Of a stretch of 30,503 bases of DNA, positions 5,199 through 13,389 are shown one piece after another. Origin of the DNA: SIG607 sp045533195. GTDB lineage: Bacteria > Bacillota > Clostridia > Oscillospirales > Acutalibacteraceae. Under the pieces are notes generated by a model. That model had not been told where the DNA came from. It made no database searches and was given only the letters and a program-made list of their open reading frames with translations. The position numbers were made by a program, and so were the translations under genes. The stretch is taken from contig JAZSHI010000028.1 in assembly GCA_045533195.1 (NCBI GenBank), positions 1-30,503 on the forward strand, given 5' to 3'. The first letter of the stretch is position 1, and every line of letters begins with the position of its first letter.

Positions 5199-8174
5199 AT
5201 GAGATTCTATGAAAAATTTGAAATAACCAGTGAAAACCGTCTTCCTCAAAGGGCATTTTATATCCCCGAGGGCGATGCTGTTTACACTCTTTTAAATGGC
5301 GAATGGCGTTTTAATTATTATGCTAACAGCGATGCAGTGGAAGTAAACGGCAAAGTTGCAAAGTGGGACAAGGTAAAGGTGCCTTCTACATGGCAGAATA
5401 CAGGTTATGAAAATCCTAACTACTGCAATATCAACTATCCCTATCCTCTTGATCCTCCATACGTTCCCAATGTAAATCCTTGCGGAATTTATGAAAAGGA
5501 TTTTAACATTACCGACAATAATAAAAAGGCCTATTTTATTATGGAGGGTGTATCATCCTGCGCCAGCGTTTACATTAACGGCAGTTACGTAGGCTTTACT
5601 CAGGGTAGTCACCTACAGGCTGAATTTGATATAAGCGGATTTGTAAATGTTGGCAAAAATACCGTAAGAGTAGTTGTATATAAATGGTGTGTGGGAAGCT
5701 ATCTTGAAGATCAGGACTTCTTTAGATGCAACGGTATTTTCAGAGACGTTTATATTCTTGAACGTCCCGTAGGTCATATTGTTGATTTTTCTGTTGAGAC
5801 CGAAAACAACGATACAGTTATTGTAAAAACCGATACTGACGTTGACGTTACCCTTTACGATAACGGCGAGGTTATAGGAGCCACCGTTACCGATGAAAAC
5901 GGAAAGGCTGAAATAAAAATAGACAGTCCTGTTTTATGGAATGCTGAAAAACCCTATCTTTATGAAGTAGAACTTAAAAAGGCAGGGGAAATTATTTTTG
6001 AAAACGTAGGTCTTAGAACATACGCAATTAATGAAAATAATGAATTTCTTGTAAACGGTGTTTCGGTAAAGCTTAAGGGTGTAAACCACCACGATTCCCA
6101 CCCCGAAAACGGTTGGGTTATGAGTGATGAGGATATTATAAATGACCTTAAATTAATGAAGGAGCTTAACATTAACTGTATAAGAACCTCTCATTATCCT
6201 CCTACTCCACGTTTCCTTAGCTACTGTGATAAAATGGGCTTTTACGTTATGCTTGAAACCGACATTGAAACCCACGGCTTTATAAGACGTTATTCTAACG
6301 TTTCTTACTGCTATGACGTTGAAACAGGGGAATGGCCCTGCTCAATGGACGTCTGGAAGGATGAACACGTTGAGCGTATGCAGAGAGCTTATCACAGAGA
6401 CAAAAATCATACTTCTATCTTTATGTGGTCAACGGGTAACGAAAGCGGCCACGGTCCTAATCATATTGCAATGCTTGAGTGGTTGGCTACAGTTGAGACC
6501 AAACGTCTTTACCACGCAGAAGATGCTTCCCGCGCTTTTCATCGTTGGGATGGTGCCTTCAATAAGGCTAAAGAAAATCTTGAACTTGCCCAAAAGAGAA
6601 ACGAAAATGTAGAAGAGGCAAAAGAAAGACTCGAAATTGCTGTTAAAGACCGTGAAAAAGCCATAACCGATATGAGAAGAGCTCATTTCCATTCGGGTAT
6701 GTATATTTCTCTTAACGAACTTGACCGTTGGACTTCTACAAATCTTGTTGACCAGCCTATATTCCTTTGTGAATATGTTCACGCTATGGGTAACGGCCCC
6801 GGAGATATTTTTGATTACGTTGAAAAATTCTATTCGCATCCCGCACTTGTGGGCGGTTGTATCTGGGAATGGTGTGACCATACCGTTATAGTTGACGGCG
6901 TACAAAAATACGGCGGAGATTTTAAGGGAGAGCTTACTCACGACGGAAACTTCTGCTGTGACGGTCTTGTGTTTGCTGACAGAAGCTTTAAATCGGGTTC
7001 TCTTGAAGCAAAAACCGCTTACGCGCCTTTCCGTTTTGAATATAAGGATGGCAAAATCACCGTTGAAAACCGTTTCGACTTTACAAATCTTAATGAATGT
7101 AAGCTTACTTACGTAATTGCGTGTGACGGAGAAGTGCTTGAAGAAAATACAGTTGCGCTTGATGTTGCGCCGCACCAAAAGGGTGTTATTGAAACTACCG
7201 CCCAATTCCCTGAAAGCTGTAAGTATGCCTGCACAGTAACCGCAACTCTTTATCAGGGCGCTAATGAGCTTGGCACCTTACAGCAGGAAATTGAGTGCGA
7301 AAAGGAAAATATTCTTGAAGAAATCAATGGCTCTGCCAAGATTTACGAGGAAGGCATATTTATCTACGCCGAAGGTGAAAACTTTAAATACGGCTTTAAT
7401 AAACAGAGCGGTAATATCGAAAGTATGATAATTGACGGCAAGGAACAGTTATATGCTCCTACCAATCTTTCCCTTTATAGACCGTGGACAGATAATGAGC
7501 GTAACGTTAAAAACCGTCTTATTAAGATAGACATTTGGTCGGGTGAAAACCTTGACTATGCTTGGTATAACGTGCGCGGCAGCAAAATCAAAGGAAATAA
7601 AATTACCTTTGACGTAGCTATTGCAACCGTTTCCCGCGCTCCAGTGTTCTTATATAGCCTTTCTTATACCATAGGCGAAAACGGAACAATTAAGGTTGAC
7701 CTTGACGGTAAACTCAGAAATTTCGGAATGTGGCTGCAAAGACTCGGCTTCGAATTTGCCTTTAAAAATAAGAATATGGAATTTGAATATTTTGGTATGG
7801 GCCCCGAAGAAAACTACTGTGACCTTTATCATAACTGCGCTCTTGATTTCTATGTAAGCTCGGCAGAAAACGAATATGTAAATTATATCCGTCCCCAAGA
7901 ACATGGAAATCATATCAAGGTAAGAGAGCTTACCCTCTCCGATAAAATTACCTTTAAGGCAGAAAATATTTTTGAAACGGCAGTTTCACAGTATAGTATT
8001 GACCAGATAATGAAGGCAAACCATACCGATGAAATAGGGGAGAGCAAAGCTACCTTTGTTCGTATCGACTATAAATCTTCGGGTATCGGCAGTAACTCCT
8101 GCGGTCCTGCACTTATGGAAAAATATCAAATGAATGATAAGGATATTCATTTTACCTTTACAATCAATATCTAA
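5199..8174 (+). CDS. lacZ: GH2 beta-galactosidase with coiled-coil insertion
   Basis: 991 residues from the ATG at 5199; AAAGGTGAGG lies 8 bases upstream, so the in-frame TTG at 5175 is not needed. Domain order is LacZ-like: jelly-roll sugar-binding domain (about 30-200), Ig-like domain, TIM barrel (about 285-590), second Ig-like domain and a C-terminal Bgal small-chain domain. The general acid/base is E415 in 'STGNESGHG' and the nucleophile is E525 in 'FLCEYVHAMGNGPGD'. 'GVNHHDSHPENG' and 'RTSHYPPTPRFLSYCD' are conserved active-site segments. No signal peptide is present, so it acts in the cytoplasm on imported lactose-type galactosides. An odd feature is residues about 454-495, a Lys/Glu-rich heptad-like helix inserted between the two catalytic glutamates. 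It appears monocistronic, with its own promoter and terminator. Confidence 0.92.
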   Translation: MRFYEKFEITSENRLPQRAFYIPEGDAVYTLLNGEWRFNYYANSDAVEVNGKVAKWDKVKVPSTWQNTGYENPNYCNINYPYPLDPPYVPNVNPCGIYEKDFNITDNNKKAYFIMEGVSSCASVYINGSYVGFTQGSHLQAEFDISGFVNVGKNTVRVVVYKWCVGSYLEDQDFFRCNGIFRDVYILERPVGHIVDFSVETENNDTVIVKTDTDVDVTLYDNGEVIGATVTDENGKAEIKIDSPVLWNAEKPYLYEVELKKAGEIIFENVGLRTYAINENNEFLVNGVSVKLKGVNHHDSHPENGWVMSDEDIINDLKLMKELNINCIRTSHYPPTPRFLSYCDKMGFYVMLETDIETHGFIRRYSNVSYCYDVETGEWPCSMDVWKDEHVERMQRAYHRDKNHTSIFMWSTGNESGHGPNHIAMLEWLATVETKRLYHAEDASRAFHRWDGAFNKAKENLELAQKRNENVEEAKERLEIAVKDREKAITDMRRAHFHSGMYISLNELDRWTSTNLVDQPIFLCEYVHAMGNGPGDIFDYVEKFYSHPALVGGCIWEWCDHTVIVDGVQKYGGDFKGELTHDGNFCCDGLVFADRSFKSGSLEAKTAYAPFRFEYKDGKITVENRFDFTNLNECKLTYVIACDGEVLEENTVALDVAPHQKGVIETTAQFPESCKYACTVTATLYQGANELGTLQQEIECEKENILEEINGSAKIYEEGIFIYAEGENFKYGFNKQSGNIESMIIDGKEQLYAPTNLSLYRPWTDNERNVKNRLIKIDIWSGENLDYAWYNVRGSKIKGNKITFDVAIATVSRAPVFLYSLSYTIGENGTIKVDLDGKLRNFGMWLQRLGFEFAFKNKNMEFEYFGMGPEENYCDLYHNCALDFYVSSAENEYVNYIRPQEHGNHIKVRELTLSDKITFKAENIFETAVSQYSIDQIMKANHTDEIGESKATFVRIDYKSSGIGSNSCGPALMEKYQMNDKDIHFTFTINI

Positions 8175-8178
8175 AAGC

Positions 8179-8214
8179 AAAAACTCCTGATTTTTAAAAA
8201 ATCGGGAGTTTTTT
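8179..8214 (+). terminator. Intrinsic terminator of lacZ
   Basis: AAACTCCTGATTTTT pairs with AAAAATCGGGAGTTT (one G-T pair) and runs into TTTT. Bases 8215-8320 are purine/AT-rich and show nothing recognisable. Confidence 0.85.
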
Positions 8215-8320
8215 AGTGATAAAAAATAAAAATCGCAAGTGAGTAAATAAGAGTAAAACGAAGAAAAAGTGAGAAAACGAGAGCTTTTAAATTTTAAATT
8301 AAATTTTATAAAAATAAGTG

Positions 8321-8349
8321 TTGACAAGGTAAAACAAATGTGGTAACAT
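8321..8349 (+). promoter_or_regulatory. Sigma-A promoter of rplM-rpsI
   Basis: Consensus TTGACA (8321-8326), 17 bp, TAACAT (8344-8349). The expected start near 8356 leaves a leader of about 28 bases, too short for the known L13 leader structure. Confidence 0.8.
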
Positions 8350-8383
8350 ACTCAAGGTAAAAAAATTATTTGGAGGAAGTATT

Positions 8384-8809
8384 ATGTCTACATTTATGGC
8401 AAAACCCGCTGACGTACAGCGCAAATGGTACATTGTAGATGCTGCAGATAAGCCCCTTGGCCGTACTGCAGTTAAGGTTGCTGACTTACTTCGCGGTAAG
8501 GGCAAACCCGAATTTACACCTAATGTTGACTGCGGCGACTTCGTTATCGTTATCAATGCTGAAAAGGCAGTTCTTACCGGTAAGAAGTTACAGCAGAAAT
8601 TCTACCGTCGTCATACCGGTTGGATCGGTCATCTTAAAGAGGTTAAATACGACACTCTTATGAATACCCGTCCTGAGTTGGCAATGGAACTCGCAATCAA
8701 GGGAATGGTTCCCGATACTACTATCGGAAGAAAAGCTTTGACCAGACTTCACGTATATCAGGGTACTGATTACAAGCAGGTTGCTCAGAAGCCTGAACTC
8801 GTTGACTAA
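8384..8809 (+). CDS. rplM: 50S ribosomal protein L13
   Basis: 141 residues, the normal length for L13. 'RKWYIVDAADKPLGRTAVKVADLLRGK' near the N-terminus, 'YRRHTGWIGHLK' and 'AIKGMVP' in the middle, and 'RLHVYQGTDY' near the C-terminus are L13 signatures. It binds 23S rRNA early in large-subunit assembly. GGAGGAAG precedes the ATG. It is followed by rpsI after 20 bases, the standard bacterial pair, and both share the promoter at 8321. Confidence 0.98.
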   Translation: MSTFMAKPADVQRKWYIVDAADKPLGRTAVKVADLLRGKGKPEFTPNVDCGDFVIVINAEKAVLTGKKLQQKFYRRHTGWIGHLKEVKYDTLMNTRPELAMELAIKGMVPDTTIGRKALTRLHVYQGTDYKQVAQKPELVD

Positions 8810-8829
8810 TAAGAAGGGAGCAAAAGAAT

Positions 8830-9228
8830 ATGTTTGAAAGTAAACCTTATTTCTACGGTACTGGTAGAAGAAAAAGTTCTGTAGCTCGCGTTCGTCTTTA
8901 CAACGGCACAGGCAAAATCACTATCAATGACAGAGATATCGACGATTATTTCGGTCTTGAAACCTTAAAGCTTATCGTTCGTCAGCCCCTCGCTCTTACC
9001 GAGACTGCTGAAAAGTTTGACATCGTATGTCGCGTTGCAGGTGGCGGTGTTACCGGTCAGGCAGGCGCTATCCGTCACGGTATCGCTCGTGCATTACTTC
9101 AGAGTGATGACCAGCTTCGTGCTCAGCTTAAGAAAGCCGGATTCCTTACTCGTGATCCTCGTATGAAGGAAAGAAAGAAATACGGACTCAAAGGCGCAAG
9201 AAGAGCACCTCAGTTCTCCAAGAGATAA
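8830..9228 (+). CDS. rpsI: 30S ribosomal protein S9
   Basis: 132 residues, standard for S9. 'YGTGRRKSSVARVRLYNGTGKITIN' near the start, 'GGGVTGQAGAIRHGIARAL' in the middle and the basic tail 'KKYGLKGARRAPQFSKR' are diagnostic. The C-terminal Lys/Arg tail reaches the P-site tRNA in the ribosome. AAGAAGGGAG provides the ribosome site. It is the second gene of the rplM-rpsI operon and is closed by a strong terminator. Confidence 0.98.
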   Translation: MFESKPYFYGTGRRKSSVARVRLYNGTGKITINDRDIDDYFGLETLKLIVRQPLALTETAEKFDIVCRVAGGGVTGQAGAIRHGIARALLQSDDQLRAQLKKAGFLTRDPRMKERKKYGLKGARRAPQFSKR

Positions 9229-9247
9229 TTTCGTACAAACGAAAAAC

Positions 9248-9280
9248 AAAATGCTTCGCTTTATGCGAAGCATTTTTTGT
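9248..9280 (+). terminator. Intrinsic terminator of rplM-rpsI
   Basis: AAAATGCTTCGC pairs with GCGAAGCATTTT (core arms 9251-9259 and 9265-9273), followed by TTTTGTTT. Confidence 0.9.
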
Positions 9281-9300
9281 TTATCTCTTTGAGAACAGTT

Positions 9301-9470
9301 TTATTCGCCTTTCGGCGAGTTGTATTGCTATGCAGTTATATTCTGCTAAAAGCCGAGTGATATTCGCTACGCGAGTTTTGGAGGCAAATAAAATATCACT
9401 TCTGCGTATGCAGAAATATCACTATGCCGTAAGGAATAATATCACTCTGTGCAAAGCACAGAATATCACT
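9301..9470 (+). repeat. Palindrome-spaced short repeat array
   Basis: The word AATATCACT occurs at 9392-9400, 9415-9423, 9438-9446 and 9462-9470, a period of 23-24 bp. The three spacers are themselves hairpins: TCTGC-GTAT-GCAGA, the imperfect ATGCC-GTAA-GGAAT, and CTGTGC-AAA-GCACAG. The reverse complement AGTGATATT sits at 9356-9364 beside TCGC-TAC-GCGA. Another small hairpin, TCGCC-TTTC-GGCGA, is at 9305-9318. No convincing ORF is present. The family is not recognised. Confidence 0.7.
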
Positions 9471-9477
9471 AACATTT

Positions 9478-9512
9478 CCCCGAAACCATCTTTGGTTTTC
9501 GGGGCTTTCTTT
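9478..9512 (+). terminator. Terminator-like hairpin at the end of the repeat array
   Basis: CCCCGAAACC pairs with GGTTTTCGGGG (one bulge) around ATCTTT, then CTTTCTTT. It could end transcription of the array or be part of the element. Bases 9513-9608 show nothing further. Confidence 0.55.
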
Positions 9513-9608
9513 ATGCCTTGTTTTTTTGATGATGAATTATAATGCTTCTTGCCGGAAGATTTATACGTATTTTTATATAAATATAACAAGACGATTTTTT
9601 TAAATTTG

Positions 9609-9637
9609 TGGACAAACTCGGGGGCTTATGGTACAAT
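9609..9637 (+). promoter_or_regulatory. Sigma-A promoter of the NSS transporter operon
   Basis: TGGACA (9609-9614), 17 bp, TACAAT (9632-9637). Confidence 0.65.
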
Positions 9638-9666
9638 ATGTTTATTAAATTTTAGGAGTGAAAATT

Positions 9667-11043
9667 ATGGCAAGAGAAAACTTTAAAAGTAAACTCGGTT
9701 TCTTGCTTGTTAGCGCAGGCTGCGCTATCGGTATAGGTAACGTTTGGCGTTTTCCTTATGTTGCAGGACAAAACGGCGGCGGTATTTTCGTGCTTTTTTA
9801 TCTTTTATTCCTCGTTATTATGGGTATTCCTGTTTTAACTATGGAACTTGCAGTAGGCAGAGCAGGAAGAAAAAGCGCATTAGGGGCATTTAAAGCCCTT
9901 GAAAAACCCGGACATAAATGGCATCTTCACGGATGGGTATGTATGATAGGCTGCTATATACTTATGATGTACTATACTACCGTTTCGGGTTGGATGACTA
10001 ACTATTTCTTTAAATTTGCAAAAGGCACCTTTAAAAGCGGAATGGACAGCGAAGCAGTAAAGGGTGTATTTGCAAATATGACTGCTAATCCCTACGAAAT
10101 GGTTTTGTGGATGGCTGTTGTTGTTATTGCAGGCTTTATCGTTTGTAGCGTGGGACTTCAAAAGGGCCTTGAACGAATAAGCAAGTGGATGATGATAGCC
10201 CTTCTTATTTTAATGGTGGTATTGGCTGTTAACAGCGTTTTACTTCCCGGCGGTATGGCAGGAATAAAGAAGCTTTTTGTTCCCAGCGTTGCTTCTCTGA
10301 GAGAAAACAACATCAACATTTTTGACGTAATGGTTGCGGCTATGAATCAGTCTTTCTTTACACTTAGTCTGGGTATCGGCTCTATGCAGATATTCGGCAG
10401 TTATATGAAGAAGGACAGTACCTTAACGGGCGAATCTATAAAAATATGCGCCCTTGACACCTTTGTTGCAATTATGGCGGCAGTAATAATATTCCCCGCT
10501 TGTTTTGCATATAATGGCGGTAAGACCGATGCAGGTCCTCCTCTTATTTTTGAAACTCTTCCCAATATCTTTGTTAATATGCCTTTAGGCAGAGTATGGG
10601 GAACCCTTTTCTTTGTATTTATGACCTTTGCAAGTTTTTCTACCGTTATTGCCGTATTTGAAAATCTTCAGGCGAACCTTATGGATAACCTTGGCTGGAG
10701 CAGAAAGAAGGCATCTGTCGTTAACTGTTTGGCTATGCTTATTTTAAGCACTCCCTGTGCTTTAGGCTTTAACCTGCTCAGCGGCGTAAATATCGGCGGT
10801 AAAAATATTCTTGATATGGAAGACTTTGTTGTAAGTCAGATTCTTCTCCCCTTGGGAGCCCTTGTTTTCCTTTTATTCTGTGTTACTAAGTGGGGCTGGG
10901 GCTTTGATAAGTATCTTAAAGAAACCAATACGGGTAATGGTATAAAAATGGCAAGAGGATTAAGACATTATTACCGTTTCATAGTTCCTATACTTATTAT
11001 AGTGATTTTTGTTGTGGGCATCATCGGCTTTTTTAAAGGATAG
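9667..11043 (+). CDS. Neurotransmitter:sodium symporter (NSS/LeuT family)
   Basis: 458 residues from the ATG at 9667. The GTG at 9658 overlaps the AGGAG ribosome site and is rejected. The start of TM1, 'AGCAIGIGNVWRFPYVAGQNGGG' (split here as AGCAIGIGNVWRFP and YVAGQNGGG), is the unwound sodium and substrate site of LeuT-fold NSS carriers. 'LFYLLFLVIMGIPVLTMELAVG' continues the conserved TM2 region. About 11-12 hydrophobic segments follow, ending in 'FIVPILIIVIFVVGIIGFF'. Bacterial NSS proteins import amino acids with sodium. The substrate is not predictable here. It is followed by the flavin-reductase-like gene after 8 bases, presumably on one mRNA. Confidence 0.92.
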   Translation: MARENFKSKLGFLLVSAGCAIGIGNVWRFPYVAGQNGGGIFVLFYLLFLVIMGIPVLTMELAVGRAGRKSALGAFKALEKPGHKWHLHGWVCMIGCYILMMYYTTVSGWMTNYFFKFAKGTFKSGMDSEAVKGVFANMTANPYEMVLWMAVVVIAGFIVCSVGLQKGLERISKWMMIALLILMVVLAVNSVLLPGGMAGIKKLFVPSVASLRENNINIFDVMVAAMNQSFFTLSLGIGSMQIFGSYMKKDSTLTGESIKICALDTFVAIMAAVIIFPACFAYNGGKTDAGPPLIFETLPNIFVNMPLGRVWGTLFFVFMTFASFSTVIAVFENLQANLMDNLGWSRKKASVVNCLAMLILSTPCALGFNLLSGVNIGGKNILDMEDFVVSQILLPLGALVFLLFCVTKWGWGFDKYLKETNTGNGIKMARGLRHYYRFIVPILIIVIFVVGIIGFFKG

Positions 11044-11051
11044 GTGTTTGT

Positions 11052-11555
11052 ATGTTCAGAGATTTATGCTTAAGGGATTTTAAAGAAAATGTAATAGAAA
11101 TTATCTCTAAGGAGTATATGCTTATTACAGCCGGAAATAAAGACGGTTATAATATGATGACAGCCTCTTGGGGCTTTATGGGCGAAATGTGGGGCGAAGA
11201 CAGCGTTGCCGTTGTTGTACGCCCCGAGCGTTACACAATGGACTTTATTGAAAGTAACGATTATTTTACCCTGACCTTTTTCGGAGATAATAAGGACATA
11301 CATAAGGTGTGCGGTTCAAAAAGCGGCAGAGATGTGGATAAAACGGCTCTCACAGGGCTTTCTCCTGTAGCTAATGATAATTACGTATATTTCGGTGAAG
11401 CCCGTCTGGTGCTTATTATTAAGAAGAAATACATACAGCCTATGGATAAAAAGTTTTTAACCGATGATACCATCGATGAAAAATGGTATAAAAACGGTGG
11501 ATGGCACAATCTTATAATAGGCAGTATCGAACGTATCTACATAAAAGAGTATTAA
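11052..11555 (+). CDS. Flavin reductase-like FMN-binding split-barrel protein
   Basis: 167 residues. 'EYMLITAGNKDGYNMMTASWG' style N-terminus (strand plus FMN-phosphate contact), 'VVVRPERYTMDFIESNDYFTL' and the 'HKVCGSKSGRDVDK' segment fit the flavin reductase-like / flavoredoxin family. Those proteins bind FMN in a dimeric split beta-barrel and pass electrons or act on small flavin-linked substrates. No signal peptide or membrane segment is seen. AGGATAGGTG precedes the ATG. The gene sits 8 bases after the NSS transporter, which suggests co-transcription without showing a shared pathway. The physiological partner is unknown. Confidence 0.82.
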   Translation: MFRDLCLRDFKENVIEIISKEYMLITAGNKDGYNMMTASWGFMGEMWGEDSVAVVVRPERYTMDFIESNDYFTLTFFGDNKDIHKVCGSKSGRDVDKTALTGLSPVANDNYVYFGEARLVLIIKKKYIQPMDKKFLTDDTIDEKWYKNGGWHNLIIGSIERIYIKEY

Positions 11556-11561
11556 AAAAAC

Positions 11562-11600
11562 GGCTATGTTACATTTGGTAACATAGCCATAAATTTTTCT
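11562..11600. terminator. Bidirectional terminator between convergent genes
   Basis: GGCTATGTTAC (11562-11572) and GTAACATAGCC (11578-11588) form a perfect 11-bp stem. A-rich sequence lies on the left and T-rich on the right, so it works for both strands. Confidence 0.88.
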
Positions 11601-11604
11601 TTAA

Positions 11605-12678
11605 TTATAAGAAGTAGATTATAACGTCTCGTCTGCCGAACTTTTTACAAGCAGATTCGGTATGGAAGAAAAGGTCAACGTTCGTAGGACGCTTTTTGAT
11701 AAATCCGCCTGTATCGGCTGCAATAGCATAGCCGTAAACATATTTTCCGTCAGCAGAAACAATATACATTTTTGTGCCGTAAGGGATAACCTTGGGGTCA
11801 ACAGCTATATAGCCGGGTTTAGGCCAAACACCTGTGGAGCACTTTTTACCTGTGTGAGAATAGGCGGTAGCCTGAACACGCTTACTGCTTTTATAGTTTA
11901 CAGGTACTCCGTTTTCGTCCAAAGCTATAGGAGAAGATGGAGTAAGCTCTGAAATAGGATTCTTGGCTGTTCCCGGATGGGTAACGTTACCTAAAGAACC
12001 TGTAACAGCAGAAGCACTTGAAGAACTGCCTGAAGAACTGTCTGAAGAACTTGACGAGGGTTTGGAAGAGGCAGTGGGCTTTTTGCTGCTTGTATTAGAG
12101 GAAGGCTTTTTGCTGCTTGTATCGGAAGAGGGTTTTTTGTTGTTGCTGGAAGCAGGTTTTTTAACCTCTTCTTTCTTTTCCTGTTTAGAAGCGGTAACAA
12201 CCGTTTTTTCCTCTTCTTTGGGGATGATATCAATATAACTTTCTTTATCAATTATCTTTTCAAGGTCAGGAGAAATTAAATCACCGTCACTAAGGGTTAT
12301 ACCTGCATCTGCAATAATTTCTTCTACTGAAGACTGAGCAGTAATATGAGTGAAGGTTTTCTCACCGTAGGTAATATATACGGGGAAGGTACCGCGTACT
12401 TCAATATTTATTCTGTTTCCGTCTTTTGCATTTGAAACAACGTTATAGGATTCGTTATAACCCGCTTCTACAAGAATTCCGCGAACGTCACTCTTTAAGG
12501 TGTAGTGCTTGTTTACTTCGTTGCCGTCGAATATAGACACCACGTTAACTGATAGAAAGCCGTAAACCGAGGTGGCGATAATAAGCGCGCACATTAAAAC
12601 TATACCTGCGGCACGGGCTAACCTACTGTGCTTTATGTCCTTCTTATAACGAAGTTCGTTTTCTTTCTTTTTAAACAT
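11605..12678 (-). CDS. Membrane-anchored cell-wall protein, DUF348 plus 3D domain (YabE-like)
   Basis: 357 residues. A basic N-terminus is followed by one membrane segment (about 23-45). Residues about 50-160 contain two ubiquitin-like DUF348 repeats ('NKHYTLKSDVRGILVEAGY' and 'FTHITAQSSVEEIIADAGI'). Residues about 165-265 are a Ser/Lys/Pro linker with near-repeats of KKPSSNTSS. The C-terminal 3D domain (about 268-357) carries its three aspartates in 'IAVDPKVIPYG', 'AIAADTGG' and 'NVDLFF'. This architecture resembles B. subtilis YabE and Rpf-type enzymes, predicted lytic transglycosylases acting on peptidoglycan outside the membrane. The G5 domain seen in YabE is not evident. AAAGGAG precedes the ATG. 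Its promoter is at 12763-12791. Confidence 0.85.
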   Translation of the reverse strand: MFKKKENELRYKKDIKHSRLARAAGIVLMCALIIATSVYGFLSVNVVSIFDGNEVNKHYTLKSDVRGILVEAGYNESYNVVSNAKDGNRINIEVRGTFPVYITYGEKTFTHITAQSSVEEIIADAGITLSDGDLISPDLEKIIDKESYIDIIPKEEEKTVVTASKQEKKEEVKKPASSNNKKPSSDTSSKKPSSNTSSKKPTASSKPSSSSSDSSSGSSSSASAVTGSLGNVTHPGTAKNPISELTPSSPIALDENGVPVNYKSSKRVQATAYSHTGKKCSTGVWPKPGYIAVDPKVIPYGTKMYIVSADGKYVYGYAIAADTGGFIKKRPTNVDLFFHTESACKKFGRRDVIIYFL

Positions 12679-12762
12679 AAATAACTCCTTTTACTTGTAA
12701 TTTAAAATACAAATTCGGTGGTTTTTAAGATAAAAATATACGTTCAAAATAACGCGAAGTAT

Positions 12763-12791
12763 ATTATAAACAACAAATCGCAAAATGTCAA
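12763..12791 (-). promoter_or_regulatory. Consensus sigma-A promoter of the 3D-domain gene
   Basis: On the minus strand, TTGACA (12786-12791), 17 bp, TATAAT (12763-12768). The leader would be about 78 bases. I see no c-di-AMP (ydaO-type) riboswitch in it. Confidence 0.85.
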
Positions 12792-12985
12792 ACAAACAAA
12801 AAGGTGATTTTTTGTGCATATTTCACAAATTACAAAAGAATTTCAAAAAGTTACAACCTTGTAATAACTAAAAAACACGGTTTTTTTGCCTCTTTTTACT
12901 TTTTCAGTTGTGAAAATAAACAATTTTCTCTATAAAAAGTGCATAAAGTGGGGGAAAGAAGCGGTTTTTGGGTTGATTTTTTTTT

Positions 12986-13044
12986 AAAAAACACTATATG
13001 TACCCGAAAAGTATGGTTGTTTCACACTATATAGGGTGTTTTTT
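12986..13044. repeat. Imperfect inverted repeat in a long intergenic region
   Basis: The stretch 12792-13066 is AT-rich and has no gene. It holds one notable inverted repeat: AAAAAACAC (12986-12994) with GTGTTTTTT (13036-13044), continued by TATAT/ATATA after a 2-base bulge. A small TTTGTG/CACAAA hairpin lies near 12813-12832. No function is assigned. Confidence 0.4.
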
Positions 13045-13066
13045 GGAATGCTAAAATATTTGCGTC

Positions 13067-13252
13067 ATAATGGTTTTAGTTAGTCGAAACAGTAACCAAA
13101 GTTTCTGTTTCGACCGCAAATATGTAATTTGACTAAACCCATTGCAATGAGTATGGGGCACAATTAAATTCTTTAATAATTTAATTGTGCAAAGCCGATA
13201 AAATCGGCTTGTCGAAGCGCTTATTAGCGTTTCGACAAACTATAATCATTAT
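13067..13252 (+). repeat. Structured multi-hairpin intergenic repeat, copy 2
   Basis: A 186-bp second copy of the element at 4911-5120, in the same orientation. It shares the terminal inverted repeat, the GTCGAAACAG/CTGTTTCGAC hairpin, the core CCATTGCAATGAGTAT, the 13-bp hairpin (13158-13170 with 13178-13190), and the AAGCCGAT/ATCGGCTT and GTCGAAGCGC/GCGTTTCGAC hairpins. It lacks one hairpin present in copy 1 (ACCAAAT/ATTTGGT), which explains most of the 24-bp length difference. It ends 137 bp upstream of the Gfo/Idh/MocA start codon. Confidence 0.85.
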
Positions 13253-13389
13253 TAACATATATATAGCAATAAAGGAAAAATATGCATAACTATCCTTAAT
13301 ATTGTGCTAAAAGAACAATTCTTTATGCTTGTAAATATAATTACATTATGATAAGATAACATTAAGATTATTCACTGGGAGGAACAAAA

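Noticed and set aside
8222..8383. L13 autoregulatory leader RNA
   Set aside because: The consensus promoter at 8321-8349 leaves about 28 bases of leader, too short for that structure.
9392..9470. CRISPR-like spacing of AATATCACT repeats
   Set aside because: The repeat is only 9 bp, spacers are 14-15 bp and palindromic, and no cas genes are present.
9330..9542. 70-codon ORF across the repeat array
   Set aside because: It runs through hairpin repeats and a terminator-like stem, has no ribosome site and a repeat-derived composition.
11963..12251. Long ORFs over the Ser/Lys linker on both strands
   Set aside because: They are shadows of the low-complexity linker in the 3D-domain gene.
12679..12800. 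c-di-AMP (ydaO) riboswitch in front of the cell-wall 3D-domain gene
   Set aside because: Such genes are often controlled this way, but the leader from the consensus promoter is only about 78 bases and has none of the conserved core.
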